From an uncultured Alphaproteobacteria bacterium (GTDB lineage: Bacteria > Pseudomonadota > Alphaproteobacteria > UBA2966 > CAIVPW01): a stretch of DNA of 32,760 nucleotides. Where the stretch lies: assembly GCA_903907895.1 (NCBI GenBank), contig CAIVPW010000058.1:66393-99152 (forward strand), written 5' to 3'. The notes under the pieces are model-generated. The model saw only the letters and a program-made list of their open reading frames with translations. It was not told the DNA's origin and ran no database searches. Positions 1-9,280 of the stretch are shown here, one piece after another. Each line of letters starts with the position of its first letter. Position 1 is the first letter of the stretch. The translations under genes were made by a program, and so were the position numbers.

Positions 1-1
1 G

Positions 2-880
2 ATCATTCCGACCCTGCTGCTCAAGCCGGAGTTCGCCGACCGCTTCGAGACCGGCATCTCGGTCGACAACCTGAAGCAGCTGACGCACGTCTCGCGGCTG
101 CTCGATGAGTTGCTCAATCGCGCGCCGAACCTGCATGCGCCTTACGTCGGCGACAACGCGTTCGCGCACAAGGGCGGCCTGCACGGCTCGGCGGTGGCAA
201 AGGACCCTCGCACCTACGAACACATCGCGCCCGAGGCCGTCGGCAACCGCCGCCGCGTCCTGGTCTCCGATCAGGCCGGCAAGGCCAACGTGCTGGGCCG
301 CCTCAAGGAGGTCGGCATCGAGGTGAACGCGGACGATCCGCGTCTTACCAAGCTGATTGCCGACATGAAGGAGCGCCACCACCAGGGCTATGCCTACGAT
401 GGCGCCGAAGCGAGCTTTGAGTTGATGGCGCTGCGCGCGCTCGGCCGCCTGCCCGACTATTTCCATGTGGCGAGCTTCCGGGTGATCGTCGAGCGCCGTT
501 ACAACCACCGCGGCGAGCTGGTCACGACGTCGGACGCCATGGTGAAAAGCGTCGTCGATGGCGAAACGCTGCTTTCGGTGGGCGAGGGCAACGGCCCGGT
601 GAATGCCCTCGACTGCGCCTTGCGTCAGGAACTCGGCAAGTACTCGGGCTTTCTCGCCGATCTCGAACTCGTGGATTACAAGGTGCGCATTCTGACCCAA
701 GGCACGGGCGCCGTGACGCGCGTGATGGTGGAAAGCCGCGACCGCCACGGGCACCGATGGACCACCGTCGGCGTGTCGGCCAACATCATTGACGCCTCGT
801 TCCAGGCGTTGTTCGACGCCATCGTCTACAAGCTGCACCGGGAGGGGGCGCCCGCCGGCGTCATCCAGGCCGCCGAGTGA
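2..880 (+). CDS. cimA: (R)-citramalate synthase, C-terminal part (5' end outside window)
   Basis: Open from the first base of the window in the frame starting at base 2, so the N-terminus is missing. Citramalate synthases of the LeuA-like family condense pyruvate with acetyl-CoA, giving a route to 2-oxobutyrate and isoleucine. The visible part carries the end of the HMGL-like TIM barrel, including the GDNAFAHKGGLH stretch with metal-binding histidines (near 150-185), followed by the LeuA-type regulatory dimer domain over about the last 150 residues (YKVRIL and the NIIDASFQAL end). The spacing and the SVGEGNGPVNALD segment resemble the CimA/TIGR00977 branch more than LeuA, but a 2-isopropylmalate synthase paralogue is not fully excluded without the N-terminus. 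The stop overlaps the next gene's GTG by 4 bases, suggesting translational coupling. Confidence 0.88.
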   Translation: MIPTLLLKPEFADRFETGISVDNLKQLTHVSRLLDELLNRAPNLHAPYVGDNAFAHKGGLHGSAVAKDPRTYEHIAPEAVGNRRRVLVSDQAGKANVLGRLKEVGIEVNADDPRLTKLIADMKERHHQGYAYDGAEASFELMALRALGRLPDYFHVASFRVIVERRYNHRGELVTTSDAMVKSVVDGETLLSVGEGNGPVNALDCALRQELGKYSGFLADLELVDYKVRILTQGTGAVTRVMVESRDRHGHRWTTVGVSANIIDASFQALFDAIVYKLHREGAPAGVIQAAE

Positions 881-1464
881 GCGTCGACGCGTACGAGACC
901 CTGCGCGAATGGCAGGAAGGCCTGGCGATCCTGGTCGGTTTCCTGCTGCTCGTTCTGGCGTTCCTGATCAACGGCCGCCTGATGCGCCGGCGCGACCGCG
1001 AGCACCGCCGCAACGAGGCTCGCGCCATCATCGCCGCGCTCTACGGCGAAATCGTCGTGCTGCGCGAGAAGGTGGCGCAGGTCGCGCGCCTTGTCGCCGA
1101 GAAGACGACGACCCGTGCCGAGATCGGCGATCAGTTTGTCGCCGAGAACATGCCGCCGCCGCCCGCGTTGTTCGAACGCCTGGTGGACAAGCTCGGACTT
1201 CTGCCCGCGTCCAACGTGCTGCGCATCGTCAGTTTCTATGCCAGTTACGAGGAGGCGCGGGGCGGCCTGCGCATGCTGGCCCCGCACAACGGACTGTCCT
1301 ATGCGGTCACCACTTTCCTCGGTCCCGCCCTGATGGCGGTGCAGGAGAGCGAAGGCCTCTTGCGGCGGATGGAGCACGAAATCGGCGCCGAGCAGGCGCC
1401 GGACTGCGATCTCGGCGATGCGGAAGCCGTCGTCGACATGATCGAAAAACAGTACCGGCGCTAG
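877..1464 (+). CDS. Small single-pass membrane protein, unknown function
   Basis: A 195-residue protein starting at GTG 877, which overlaps the stop of the citramalate synthase gene (GTGA). One strong hydrophobic segment lies at about residues 17-35 (LAILVGFLLLVLAFLI), followed at once by an Arg-rich stretch (RRRDREHRR), so the protein is probably anchored with a mainly cytoplasmic C-terminal part. That part is alpha-helical in character and rich in Glu/Arg/Ala. I recognise no enzyme motif or named family. Position between cimA and rarD in one tight run suggests co-transcription, but this gives no safe clue to function. Codon use matches the neighbours, so I take the gene as real. Confidence 0.8.
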   Translation: MSVDAYETLREWQEGLAILVGFLLLVLAFLINGRLMRRRDREHRRNEARAIIAALYGEIVVLREKVAQVARLVAEKTTTRAEIGDQFVAENMPPPPALFERLVDKLGLLPASNVLRIVSFYASYEEARGGLRMLAPHNGLSYAVTTFLGPALMAVQESEGLLRRMEHEIGAEQAPDCDLGDAEAVVDMIEKQYRR

Positions 1465-1468
1465 CTCC

Positions 1469-2398
1469 GTGACCGCATCAGAGCCCCCGCACGAGGGAGG
1501 CGAGGGCCGGCCCGCAGCGCGGGGCAACAAAGACGCGCGGATCGGCATTGCCTTTGCCCTGACGGCGATCTTCGTCTGGGGCTTCATCCCCATTCTGTAC
1601 AAGATCCTCGCGGTAGTGCCGCCGGGCGAGGTGCTGGCGCACCGCGTGCTGTGGTCGCTCGCCGTGGTGCTGCCGTTGTGCGCCATCCAGGATGGGGGCC
1701 GCTCGCTGTTGCGCCACTTGCAGGACCGGCGCAGCCTGGTCCTGCTCGCCGTCACTGCGGCGCTTATTGCGTCCAATTGGATGGGCTTCATCGTTGCCGT
1801 GAACACCAGCCAGGTGCTGCAGTCTTCGCTCGGCTACTTCATCAGTCCGCTGATGAGCGTCGCCATGGGCATCGTGTTGCTGCGCGAACGGCTCACCTGG
1901 ACCCAGGGCGCGGCGTTCGCGCTTGCCGCCATCGGTGTGCTGAACCACGCCGTCGCCTTCGGTGCGCCGCCCTGGATCGCGCTGTGGCTGGCGTCCTCGT
2001 TCGCCCTGTACTCGTACCTGCGCAAGATCACCCGCGCCGAGGCGCTCGAAGGCCTCACCTTCGAGATGCTGTGCCTGGCGCCGCTCGCCGTTGGCTACGT
2101 CGTCTGGCTCGGCGGCGCGGGCGCCTTCGGCCCCTCGCAGCCCGGCCTGAGCTTCGCGCTCGTCCTCGCGGGGATCAGCACGTCGTTGCCCCTGGTGTGG
2201 TTCACCGCCGGCGCCCGCCGCCTGCGGCTTGCCACCATCGGCTTCCTGCAGTTCCTGTCGCCTTCGATCCAGTTCCTGCTGGCGGTGCTCTACTTCGGCG
2301 AGCCGTTCGCTGCCGCCGACTTCCTCACCTTCGGCTGCATCTGGGTCGCCATCGCGCTGTACATGTGGCCCCGTCCGCGCGCCGTGGCGGCGGCCTGA
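1469..2398 (+). CDS. rarD: RarD-type EamA/DMT-family permease
   Basis: A 309-residue polytopic inner-membrane protein with about ten hydrophobic segments starting near residue 25, as expected for the drug/metabolite transporter superfamily. The SLGYFISPLMSV stretch and the preceding ASNWMGFIVAVN match the conserved core of RarD (E. coli chloramphenicol-sensitive protein). The substrate of RarD proteins is not established. The gene starts at GTG 1469, four bases after the previous stop, and has a Pro/Gly/Glu-rich hydrophilic N-terminus of about 25 residues before the first membrane helix. It ends one base before trmJ starts, so it belongs to the cimA-trmJ operon. The family call is firm; the exact transport role is not known. 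Confidence 0.9.
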   Translation: MTASEPPHEGGEGRPAARGNKDARIGIAFALTAIFVWGFIPILYKILAVVPPGEVLAHRVLWSLAVVLPLCAIQDGGRSLLRHLQDRRSLVLLAVTAALIASNWMGFIVAVNTSQVLQSSLGYFISPLMSVAMGIVLLRERLTWTQGAAFALAAIGVLNHAVAFGAPPWIALWLASSFALYSYLRKITRAEALEGLTFEMLCLAPLAVGYVVWLGGAGAFGPSQPGLSFALVLAGISTSLPLVWFTAGARRLRLATIGFLQFLSPSIQFLLAVLYFGEPFAAADFLTFGCIWVAIALYMWPRPRAVAAA

Positions 2399-2399
2399 T

Positions 2400-3191
2400 A
2401 TGGCTGGCACCGACCGCAGCCAGGAACTGCTCACGGGCGGCCCGGCGTTCATCCTGATGCGCCCGCAACTCGGCGAGAACATCGGCAGCGCCGCGCGCGC
2501 CATGCTGAACTTCGGCATCTCCGACCTGCGCCTGGTCAGCCCGCGCGACCCATGGCCCAACGAACGCGCCATCGCCTCCTCGTCGGGCGCGGAAGCCGTC
2601 ACGTCGCGCGCGCGCCTCTACGAATCGGGCCCACAAGCGCTTGCCGACCTGAAGCACGTCTATGCCAGCAGCGCGCGCCCGCGCGACATGCAGAAGCCGA
2701 TCCTGACGGCGCAGGAGGGTGCCCGCCGCCTGCGCGAGCACATCGCTGCCGGCGAAACTGCCGGCGTGATCTTTGGGCCGGAACGCACCGGCCTCACCAA
2801 CGACGATCTCTCCCTGGCCGAAGCGATCATCGAAATTCCCGCCAATCCGGGCTTCGCGTCGCTGAACCTCGCGCACGCCGTGCTGCTGATCGGGTACGAG
2901 TGGTACGTGTCGGCGGAACAAAACGTCGCCCGACCGCCGCTCAAGCGCCGCCACCGCCGCAGCAGCAAGGCCTCCAACGATGACGTGCTCGGCTTCTTCG
3001 AGCATCTCGAGCGCGAGCTCGACGCTGCAGGATTCCTGTATCCGCCTGAAAAGGCGCCGCGCATGGTGCGCAACCTGCGCAACCTGTTCCACCGCGCCAC
3101 CCTCACCGAACAGGATGTCCGCACGCTGCGCGGCGTGGTGAAGGCACTGGTGGAAGGCGGCCCGGGCCGCTTCCGCAACAAGAAGGACTAG
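2400..3191 (+). CDS. trmJ: tRNA (cytidine/uridine-2'-O-)-methyltransferase TrmJ
   Basis: A 263-residue SPOUT/SpoU-family methyltransferase; TrmJ methylates the 2'-O of nucleotide 32 in the tRNA anticodon loop using S-adenosylmethionine. The three family motifs are present in order: ILMRPQLGENIGSAARAM near residues 18-36 (motif 1, catalytic Arg/Asn region), GVIFGPERTGL near residue 122 (motif 2) and FASLNLAHAV near residue 154 (motif 3), which together form the knotted cofactor site. The C-terminal extension with a basic KRRHRRSS patch is typical of TrmJ. I chose the ATG at 2400, one base after the rarD stop, because the motif-1 strand follows at the expected distance; the reading frame is open further upstream inside rarD. 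Confidence 0.92.
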   Translation: MAGTDRSQELLTGGPAFILMRPQLGENIGSAARAMLNFGISDLRLVSPRDPWPNERAIASSSGAEAVTSRARLYESGPQALADLKHVYASSARPRDMQKPILTAQEGARRLREHIAAGETAGVIFGPERTGLTNDDLSLAEAIIEIPANPGFASLNLAHAVLLIGYEWYVSAEQNVARPPLKRRHRRSSKASNDDVLGFFEHLERELDAAGFLYPPEKAPRMVRNLRNLFHRATLTEQDVRTLRGVVKALVEGGPGRFRNKKD

Positions 3192-3559
3192 CGCTCGTGC
3201 GGCCGCTTCTTGCGCCGCTGCAGAGATTTCGCCGTGTACTCAAGGTCCGCCGCCGTATCGATCAGCTCGATACAGCTGAGGCCATATTCGCCGGTCAGCT
3301 CGCCGATGTTCCAGCTTCCGGCCAAGACCTCGATCCCCACCAGGTCGGCGACGCCGAAGCAGCGCCAGTCCCCGCCTGGCTTCAGGCCGCCACCCGAGCC
3401 GCCGGCCGATTGCCAGCCGAACACCCGCCACTGGCCGTCCTTGGTGCCCAGCACATGGGGCGAGAACTCCCGCGCCTGCCCTTTGGCCCGGAAAGCCAGG
3501 ACCTGGCGGTGCTGGATGGCCTGGCGCAGGGCGGCCAGGGTTGCGGTGGGGGCGACCAT
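3188..3559 (-). CDS. Small WYL-like domain protein
   Basis: A 123-residue protein read toward trmJ; the two stops overlap by 4 bases in convergent orientation. The N-terminal part (LRQAIQHRQVLAFRAKG, then a FSPHVLG turn and a WRVFGWQ strand) resembles the beta-rich WYL fold, which in larger regulators binds ligands or nucleic acid. There is no helix-turn-helix region, so this is a stand-alone domain. The C-terminus ends in a basic stretch (LQRRKKRPHER). I am confident it is a gene because codon use fits and the frame is unbroken, but the WYL assignment rests on a weak resemblance by eye. No function can be stated. Confidence 0.6.
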   Translation of the reverse strand: MVAPTATLAALRQAIQHRQVLAFRAKGQAREFSPHVLGTKDGQWRVFGWQSAGGSGGGLKPGGDWRCFGVADLVGIEVLAGSWNIGELTGEYGLSCIELIDTAADLEYTAKSLQRRKKRPHER

Positions 3560-3648
3560 GGACCCAGGAAAGCGCCAAACCCGCCCTCCCGCTGTGGTTC
3601 AATTCGCACGCCGCCGACGTAAACGGGCGCCTGGACGCCCGCTGCGGG

Positions 3649-3677
3649 TTGACGCCCCCCGGGTCCCAGGCTAGAAA
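3649..3677 (+). promoter_or_regulatory. Candidate sigma-70 promoter for rpsD
   Basis: TTGACG at 3649-3654 and TAGAAA at 3672-3677 are separated by 17 bases, the best-formed housekeeping promoter in this gap. Transcription would begin near 3684 and give a leader of about 95 bases before the rpsD ATG. The leader holds a weak inverted repeat running into six Ts (about 3706-3724). Confidence 0.5.
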
Positions 3678-3779
3678 GCGCGGCCCGCGGGGCTGTGGCT
3701 CCCGGGTCTTAAGAACCTTTTTTGCAGCCAGTTGGCTGGTCCGAGGGGGCCGGAGACGGGCTGCGTACTCCGGGAACTC

Positions 3780-4400
3780 ATGACCAAGCGCGCCACATCC
3801 AAGTACAAAGTCAACCGTTCGCTGGGCGTGAACCTCTGGGGCCGCGCCAAGAGCCCCGTCGGTGGCCGCCGCGACTACCGCCCGGGCCAGCACGGCCAGG
3901 CCCGCCGGCGCCGCTTGTCCGACTACGGCAACCAGCTCGCCGCCAAGCAGAAGCTCAAGAACTACTACGGCGAAATCTCCGAGCGGCAGTTCCGCAATCT
4001 GTACCGCGAAGCCATCCGCCTGCCGGGTGACACGTCCGAGTACCTGATCGGCCTGCTCGAGCGCCGCCTCTCGACCGTCGTCTACCGCATGAAGTTCGCG
4101 GTCACCCCGTTTGCAACGCGCCAGCTGATCAACCACGGCCATGTGCGCGTCAACGGCAAGCGCGTCAACGTCGGCGGCTACATGCTGACGGCGGGCGACG
4201 TGGTCGAGATCGAGCCGGCCATGCGCGAGAACACGCAGCTCTTGGCTGCAACCCAGTCCGCCGAACGCGACATCCCGGACTTCCTCCAGGTCGACCACAA
4301 GTCGATGAAGGGCACGTTCGTGCGCATTCCGTCGTTCGCCGAGGTTCCGTACCCGGTGCAGATGCAACCGCACCTCGTCGTCGAGTTCTACTCGCGCTAA
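3780..4400 (+). CDS. rpsD: 30S ribosomal protein S4
   Basis: A 206-residue S4 protein, the primary 16S rRNA-binding protein of the 30S body and a known translational repressor in enterobacteria. The N-terminal basic rRNA-binding region ([17 protein letters not shown]) is followed by [14 protein letters not shown]. The S4 RNA-binding domain lies at about residues 95-160 ([11 protein letters not shown], then [14 protein letters not shown]), and the C-terminus ends [10 protein letters not shown] as usual. It lacks the N-terminal Cys4 zinc site of some S4 proteins. The gene stands alone rather than in a ribosomal operon, the common arrangement in alphaproteobacteria, and has its own candidate promoter and a strong terminator. 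The Shine-Dalgarno sequence is weak (GGGA before ATG). Confidence 0.98.
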   Translation: MTKRATSKYKVNRSLGVNLWGRAKSPVGGRRDYRPGQHGQARRRRLSDYGNQLAAKQKLKNYYGEISERQFRNLYREAIRLPGDTSEYLIGLLERRLSTVVYRMKFAVTPFATRQLINHGHVRVNGKRVNVGGYMLTAGDVVEIEPAMRENTQLLAATQSAERDIPDFLQVDHKSMKGTFVRIPSFAEVPYPVQMQPHLVVEFYSR

Positions 4401-4426
4401 CGCGCGGCGAACCTCCGCCGAAGATC

Positions 4427-4458
4427 AAGAGCCGCAGGGGAAACCCTGCGGCTCTTTT
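4427..4458 (+). terminator. Rho-independent terminator of rpsD
   Basis: A perfect 13-bp stem (4427-4439 with 4444-4456, core AGAGCCGCAGGG) closes a GAAA tetraloop and runs into Ts at 4453-4458. It sits 27 bases after the rpsD stop. Confidence 0.9.
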
Positions 4459-4518
4459 CGTTGGAGGCCTTTCGTATTGCGCGGTCCATCGCACGCAGCG
4501 CCGCATGCCGCTGACAAC

Positions 4519-4547
4519 AAAAAGGGCGCCACTGGGGCGCCCTTTTT
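4519..4547 (-). terminator. Rho-independent terminator of the pur-bolA-grxD run
   Basis: A perfect stem of 12 pairs (4519-4530 with 4536-4547, core GGGCGCC) with a 5-base loop, flanked by A5 on one side and T5 on the other, so it can end transcripts from both strands. It lies 20 bases past the grxD stop. Confidence 0.88.
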
Positions 4548-4567
4548 GCATCGAAAGTCGTTGCTGC

Positions 4568-4939
4568 TTACGCGGAGCCGACCTTGGCGGTGTTCGGAAT
4601 GCCTTTGTCGTTGAACAAGGCGGCGAGCTCGCCGCTCGCCTGCATCTCGCGCACGATGTCGCAACCGCCGATGAACTCGCCCTTGATGTAGAGCTGCGGG
4701 ATCGTCGGCCAGTCGGAGAATTCTTTGATGCCCTGGCGCAGGGACGGGTCGGTCAGCACGTCGATGCCCTTGTACTGCACGCCCATGTTGTTGAGCGCCT
4801 GCACCACGGCGGCCGAGAAGCCGCACATCGGGAACGCCGGCGAGCCCTTCATGAACAGAACGACGTTGTTGTCCTTGATCTCCTGGCGGATGCGGTCGTG
4901 GACCGGATTGGCCGCCTGGTTGCTGGTCATCTCGTTCAT
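4568..4939 (-). CDS. grxD: Monothiol glutaredoxin, Grx4/GrxD family
   Basis: A 123-residue monothiol glutaredoxin. These bind a [2Fe-2S] cluster with glutathione, usually in complex with a BolA protein, and act in iron-sulfur cluster delivery and iron sensing. The family signature CGFS is present with the active cysteine at residue 39, preceded by the FMKG strand; the TIP cis-proline motif (WPTIPQLYI) and GGCDI glutathione-binding segment follow. A GGAA-type ribosome site precedes the ATG at 4939. The next gene upstream on the same strand is its expected partner bolA, only 17 bases away, and both follow purL, an arrangement I associate with alphaproteobacteria. Length is normal for single-domain Grx4. 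Confidence 0.95.
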   Translation of the reverse strand: MNEMTSNQAANPVHDRIRQEIKDNNVVLFMKGSPAFPMCGFSAAVVQALNNMGVQYKGIDVLTDPSLRQGIKEFSDWPTIPQLYIKGEFIGGCDIVREMQASGELAALFNDKGIPNTAKVGSA

Positions 4940-4956
4940 GGCAGTTCCTTTCTGGC

Positions 4957-5190
4957 TCAGCGGGGCGCTTCCGTCTGCAGCGCGAGGGCATGCAGCTGGC
5001 CGCCCATCCGGCCCTTGAGTGCCGAGTATACCATTTGGTGTTGCCGCACCCGCGGCACACCCACGAAGGCCTTGGAGATCACGCGGGCGGCGTAGTGGTC
5101 GCCGTCGCCGCGCAGGTCCTCGATCGTCACGATGGCGTCCGGAAACGCCTCTTTGATCATCTGCTCGATTTCCGAGGCTTGCATGGCCAT
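4957..5190 (-). CDS. bolA: BolA/IbaG-family protein
   Basis: A 77-residue BolA-like protein with the compact alpha-beta fold: an opening helix ([13 protein letters not shown]), the [17 protein letters not shown] strands, and the [12 protein letters not shown] segment holding the conserved His region that ligates the shared cluster in Grx-BolA complexes. It starts at ATG 5190 (MAMQAS) or possibly ATG 5184. Adjacency to the CGFS glutaredoxin supports a joint role in iron-sulfur cluster handling. The short loop between strands looks more like the IbaG/BolA2 branch than the morphogene BolA branch, but I cannot settle that by eye. Confidence 0.92.
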   Translation of the reverse strand: MAMQASEIEQMIKEAFPDAIVTIEDLRGDGDHYAARVISKAFVGVPRVRQHQMVYSALKGRMGGQLHALALQTEAPR

Positions 5191-5209
5191 GGTCGTAACC
5201 CTCTGATCT

Positions 5210-7420
5210 TTAAGCTTTTCCGGCCATGTAGGCGGGCAGCCACGCTTCGTTGGCGACCTTCAAGTCGCCAACGGATATGGCCCAGGCACCATTGACTGTC
5301 AACGCAGCGCCGCCGGTGGTGCCGATTTTCGCGGCCGGCACGTCCTCGGCCTTGGCACGCGCCAGGATGCCGGCGACGTCCGCCTCGGGCACCTCCAGCA
5401 CGTAGCGGGCCTGGTCCTCGCCGAACAGGAACGCATGCAGCGGCACGGTGCTTGCCGGAATGGTCAGCGCGGCACCGATCCCGCCCGCCATCGCCATCTC
5501 TGCGACCGCGATCAGAAGGCCGCCGTCCGAGCAGTCGTGGGTCGCAAGCGGCCTGCCGGTCCGGATCGTATCGCGCACGAAATCGCCGTTGCGCCGCTCG
5601 GCGGTCAGATCGACCGGTGGGGGCGCCCCGTCCTCGCGCTGCGCGACCTCGCGCAGGTACAAGGACGCGCCGAGATGCCCCTTGGTCTCGCCGATCAGCA
5701 GCAGCGCGTTGCCCGCGGCCTTGATGGCGATCGTCTGCATCACGCGCAAATTGTCGAGAATGCCGACGCCGCCGATCGCCGGAGTCGGCTGAACGCCGAC
5801 AGCGCCCGTGTCGTTGTAAAGCGACACGTTGCCCGACACGACCGGGAAGTCGAGTGCCTTGCACGCTTCCGCCATGCCCTCGATGCAGCCCGCGAACTGG
5901 CCCATGATCTCGGGCCGCTCGGGATTGCCGAAGTTCATGCAGTCGGTAACGGCGAGCGGCTTGGCGCCGACCGCGGTGATGTTGCGCCACGTCTCGGCCA
6001 CTGCCTGGGCGCCGCCCATCTTCGGGTCGGCGTCGCAGTAGCGCGGCGTGCAGTCGGTGACCAGGGCGAGGCCACGGTCGCTGCCGTGGATGCGCACGAC
6101 GGCTGCGTCGCCGCCGGGGCGCTGCAGCGTATCGGCCATCACCATGTGGTCGTACTGCTCGTAGATCCAGCGCTTCGACGCGATGTCGGGGCAGGAGATG
6201 AGTGTCCGCAGCGCCGCAGCGATATCGTCGGGCGCCGGCACGGTGCTCGCATCCACCATGGGGCGCGGCGGGCTCGGCACCCACGGGCGGGCATACTCCG
6301 GCATCTGTTCCGACAGCGGCGCCACGGGCATGTCGGCCGCGACCTGGCCCTTGTGCTTCAGCACCAGGCGGCCGGTGTCGGTCAGCGTGCCGACGACGGC
6401 GAAATCGAGTTCCCACTTCTTGAAGATGCGTTCGGCCTCGCCCTCACGACCCTGCTTCAGCACCATGAGCATGCGCTCCTGGCTCTCCGACAGCATGATC
6501 TCGTAGGGGCTCATGCCGGTCTCGCGCTGCGGCACCTTGTCGAGGTCGATCTCGATGCCAAGGCCGCCTTTGCCCGCCATCTCGAACGACGATGACGTGA
6601 GTCCGGCAGCGCCCATGTCCTGGATCGCGACGATGGCGTCCGTTGCCATCAGCTCGAGGCAGGCTTCGATCAGCAGCTTCTCGGTGAACGGATCGCCGAC
6701 CTGCACGGTGGGTCGTTTGGCTTCCACCTCGGCGCCGAACACCGCCGATGCCATCGTGGCGCCGTGGATGCCGTCGCGGCCGGTCTTGGAGCCGACGTAC
6801 ACCACCGGGTTGCCGATGCCCGCGGCGCGCGCATAGAACACCTTGTCCTTGCGCGCGAGGCCTACGGTCATGGCGTTGACGAGGATGTTGCCGTTGAAGC
6901 GCGGGTGGAACGTGCACTCGCCGCCCACCGTCGGCACGCCCACGCAGTTGCCGTAGCCGCCGATGCCGGCGACGACGCCGGACACCAGTTGGCGGGTCTT
7001 TGGATGCTTCGGATCGCCAAAGCGCAACGCGTTGAGGTTGGCGATGGGGCGTGCGCCCATGGTGAAGACGTCGCGCAGAATTCCGCCGACGCCGGTGGCA
7101 GCGCCTTGGTACGGTTCGATGAAGCTCGGATGGTTGTGCGACTCCATCTTGAAGATCGCCACCATGCCGTCGCCGATGTCGATCACGCCGGCGTTCTCGC
7201 CGGGACCGCACACCACCCACGGCGCGGTGGTCGGCAGCTTGCGCAGCCACTTCTTCGAGCTCTTGTAGGAGCAGTGCTCGCTCCACATCACCGAGAAGAT
7301 GCCAAGTTCGGTGACGTTGGGCGTGCGGCCCATGATCTCGACCGACAGCGCGTACTCCTCCGCCGACATGCCGAACTCGCGCGCCAGCGTTTCCATGTTC
7401 GCTTCTGGGCGCACGGTCAT
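5210..7420 (-). CDS. purL: Phosphoribosylformylglycinamidine synthase, large subunit
   Basis: A 736-residue small-type PurL, which uses ATP and ammonia supplied by PurQ to turn FGAR into FGAM in purine synthesis. Visible marks are the [12 protein letters not shown] segment with the catalytic-site histidine near residue 50, the [10 protein letters not shown] nucleotide-binding motif near residue 95, [10 protein letters not shown], and the second-half SDGGLL motif in the C-terminal ATP-binding-like domain. Length suits the PurS/PurQ-dependent enzyme; the fused glutaminase of gammaproteobacterial PurL is absent. ATG 7420 overlaps the purQ stop (ATGA), so the subunits are probably translationally coupled. 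A second in-frame ATG lies at 7396, nearer the conserved region. bolA follows after 19 bases. Confidence 0.97.
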   Translation of the reverse strand: MTVRPEANMETLAREFGMSAEEYALSVEIMGRTPNVTELGIFSVMWSEHCSYKSSKKWLRKLPTTAPWVVCGPGENAGVIDIGDGMVAIFKMESHNHPSFIEPYQGAATGVGGILRDVFTMGARPIANLNALRFGDPKHPKTRQLVSGVVAGIGGYGNCVGVPTVGGECTFHPRFNGNILVNAMTVGLARKDKVFYARAAGIGNPVVYVGSKTGRDGIHGATMASAVFGAEVEAKRPTVQVGDPFTEKLLIEACLELMATDAIVAIQDMGAAGLTSSSFEMAGKGGLGIEIDLDKVPQRETGMSPYEIMLSESQERMLMVLKQGREGEAERIFKKWELDFAVVGTLTDTGRLVLKHKGQVAADMPVAPLSEQMPEYARPWVPSPPRPMVDASTVPAPDDIAAALRTLISCPDIASKRWIYEQYDHMVMADTLQRPGGDAAVVRIHGSDRGLALVTDCTPRYCDADPKMGGAQAVAETWRNITAVGAKPLAVTDCMNFGNPERPEIMGQFAGCIEGMAEACKALDFPVVSGNVSLYNDTGAVGVQPTPAIGGVGILDNLRVMQTIAIKAAGNALLLIGETKGHLGASLYLREVAQREDGAPPPVDLTAERRNGDFVRDTIRTGRPLATHDCSDGGLLIAVAEMAMAGGIGAALTIPASTVPLHAFLFGEDQARYVLEVPEADVAGILARAKAEDVPAAKIGTTGGAALTVNGAWAISVGDLKVANEAWLPAYMAGKA

Positions 7421-8097
7421 GCTGCGATTCCTTCGAAGAACGCGCGGCCATCCGAGCCACCCAGCAGCTGCTCGATGGCGCGCTCCGGATGTGGCATCAG
7501 GCCCAGCACTGTGCGCTTCTCGTTGAAGATGCCGGCGATGTTGTTGGCCGATCCGTTTGGGTTGCCCTGCTCGGTGGCCTCGCCTTTGGCGTTCACGTAG
7601 CGGAACGCGACGCGGCCCTCGCCTTCCAGGCGCCTCAGGGTCTCGGCGTCGGCGCGGTAGTTGCCGTCGGCGTGGGCGATCGGGATCTTGATCTGCTGGC
7701 CCTTCTTGTAGCGGCGCGTGAACATCGAATCCGCGCTCTCGACCTTCAGGTGCACGTCGCGGCAAATGAAGTGCAGCCCGACATTGCGCACCAGCGCGCC
7801 CGGCAGCAGTCCGGACTCCGTCAGTATCTGGAAGCCGTTACAGATGCCCAATACCGGCACACCCTTCGCCGCGCGCGTCTTCACTTCGCCCATGACCGGC
7901 GAGTGTGCGGCAATAGCGCCCGTGCGCAGGTAATCGCCGTACGAAAACCCGCCTGGCAGCACGATCAGGTCGACGTTCGGGATGGCTTGGTCGCCGTGCC
8001 AGACCATGGCCGGCGCGGTGCCGGTGATGCGCGTCAGCGCGACGGCGACGTCCCGGTCGCAATTGGACCCGGGAAAGACAATGACGGCCGACTTCAC
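7417..8097 (-). CDS. purQ: Phosphoribosylformylglycinamidine synthase, glutaminase subunit
   Basis: A 226-residue class I glutamine amidotransferase giving ammonia to PurL. The nucleophile Cys86 sits in GICNGFQ, and the other triad members are His203 and Glu205 in the MPHPERA segment. [11 protein letters not shown] and the opening [12 protein letters not shown] are typical of PurQ. I chose GTG 8097 because it overlaps the purS stop by 4 bases (GTGA) and places the first beta strand right at the N-terminus; the frame stays open to an ATG at 8154, but that extension lies inside purS and looks unlike protein of this family. Confidence 0.96.
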   Translation of the reverse strand: MKSAVIVFPGSNCDRDVAVALTRITGTAPAMVWHGDQAIPNVDLIVLPGGFSYGDYLRTGAIAAHSPVMGEVKTRAAKGVPVLGICNGFQILTESGLLPGALVRNVGLHFICRDVHLKVESADSMFTRRYKKGQQIKIPIAHADGNYRADAETLRRLEGEGRVAFRYVNAKGEATEQGNPNGSANNIAGIFNEKRTVLGLMPHPERAIEQLLGGSDGRAFFEGIAA

Positions 8098-8336
8098 TTC
8101 ACAAGCTCTACGGCGTAGTCCTCGATGACGGTGTTGGCGAGGAGGCGCTCGCACATGGTGCGCACCTCTTTCTCGGCCGCGGCCCTATCCGTGCTCTTCA
8201 GGTCGAGTTCCAGGAACTTGCCCTGGCGCACGCCTTCAACGCCGGCGAACCCCATGTGGTGCAGGGCGCTGGCGATCGCCTTGCCCTGCGGATCGAGCAC
8301 GCCCTGCTTGAGCGTGATGTGGACTCTGGCTTTCAC
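8094..8336 (-). CDS. purS: Phosphoribosylformylglycinamidine synthase, PurS subunit
   Basis: An 80-residue PurS, the small subunit that bridges PurL and PurQ and lets ammonia pass between them. The sequence opens [19 protein letters not shown] and has the HHMGF segment and a C-terminal strand (IEDYAVELV) typical of the family. Its presence agrees with the short PurL and separate PurQ. It lies 18 bases after purC and overlaps purQ by 4 bases, so purC-purS-purQ-purL read as one operon. Length is as expected. Confidence 0.95.
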   Translation of the reverse strand: MKARVHITLKQGVLDPQGKAIASALHHMGFAGVEGVRQGKFLELDLKSTDRAAAEKEVRTMCERLLANTVIEDYAVELVK

Positions 8337-8354
8337 GAACGTCTCTCCAAGCCG

Positions 8355-9122
8355 CTATTGCATCACTTTCGGGCCCGGCATGTCGCGCGGGCCGCTCTCG
8401 GGCAGGATGCCCAACCGTTGCGCCACTTCCTGATAGGCCTCGGCGACGCCGCCCATGTCCTTGCGGAAGCGATCCTTGTCCATCTTGTCGTTGGTGCGCA
8501 CGTCCCACAGCCGGCAAGAGTCGGGGCTGATCTCGTCGGCGAGGATGATGCTCATCTCGTCGTTCTGGTTGTAGTAGCGGCCGAACTCGACCTTGAAGTC
8601 GATCAGGCGGATGCCGACGCCGAGGAACAGGCCGCACAGGAAGTCGTTTACGCGCAGCGAGAGCGACATGATCTCGTCGAGCTCTTGCGGCGTCGCCCAG
8701 CCGAATGCGGTGATGTGCTCCTCGGACACGAACGGGTCGTTGAGCTCGTCGGCCTTGTAGCAGAACTCGACGATCGAGCGCGGCAGGCTGGTGCCCTCGG
8801 GGATGCCGAGGCGCTTCGAGATCGAACCGGCCGCCACGTTGCGCACGATCACCTCGAGCGGGATGATCTCGACCTCACGGATCAGTTGTTCGCGCATGTT
8901 CAGGCGGCGCACGAAGTGCGTCGGGATGCCGATCTCGCCGAGCTTGGTCATCAAGTACTCGGAGATGCGGTTGTTGAGCACACCCTTGCCGGTGATGGTG
9001 CCCTTCTTCTGGTTGTTAAAGGCCGTGGCGTCGTCCTTGAAGTACTGAACGAGCGTGCCGGGCTCAGGACCCTCGAACAGGATCTTGGCCTTGCCTTCGT
9101 AAATCTGTTTGCGTCGGCTCAT
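8355..9122 (-). CDS. purC: SAICAR synthetase (phosphoribosylaminoimidazole-succinocarboxamide synthase)
   Basis: A 255-residue PurC, which joins CAIR and aspartate with ATP use. It starts with the family pattern ([12 protein letters not shown], the ATP-contacting strand and loop), then FKDDATAFN, the signature [10 protein letters not shown] near residue 90, and [10 protein letters not shown] near residue 175. An AGGAAG ribosome site lies before the ATG at 9122. It is the first gene of the leftward purine run, so the promoter should lie in 9123-9300, where a perfect 14-base palindrome and other symmetric sequence occur. No PurR-like operator could be assigned. Confidence 0.97.
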   Translation of the reverse strand: MSRRKQIYEGKAKILFEGPEPGTLVQYFKDDATAFNNQKKGTITGKGVLNNRISEYLMTKLGEIGIPTHFVRRLNMREQLIREVEIIPLEVIVRNVAAGSISKRLGIPEGTSLPRSIVEFCYKADELNDPFVSEEHITAFGWATPQELDEIMSLSLRVNDFLCGLFLGVGIRLIDFKVEFGRYYNQNDEMSIILADEISPDSCRLWDVRTNDKMDKDRFRKDMGGVAEAYQEVAQRLGILPESGPRDMPGPKVMQ

Positions 9123-9161
9123 CCGATCTTCCTGGAAAGCAGAAGGGCCGGGCGGGCCTGG

Positions 9162-9175
9162 TTAGGGCGCCCTAA
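9162..9175. repeat. 14-base perfect palindrome upstream of purC
   Basis: TTAGGGCGCCCTAA is its own reverse complement and lies 40 bases before the purC start, in its probable 5' leader or promoter. It could be an operator or a small hairpin. I know no matching regulator, so only the symmetry is claimed. Confidence 0.45.
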
Positions 9176-9280
9176 AGGGCAAGAGTACGCCTTGTGCCGG
9201 GGAGGGGGACCTTAACCCAACCCACTGGCCCATACAACGCGGGGAAAGTGGCGGAATTCTGCAGTTTTCCGACTGGTTCC

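Noticed and set aside
826-1806. 326-residue minus-strand open frame across cimA, the membrane protein and rarD
   Set aside because: It overlaps three well-supported plus-strand genes, and its product is Arg/Ala/His-rich with no conserved pattern; a high-GC shadow.
1478-2602. 374-residue minus-strand open frame opposite rarD and trmJ
   Set aside because: Low-complexity Arg/Gly/Gln-rich product antisense to a clear RarD gene.
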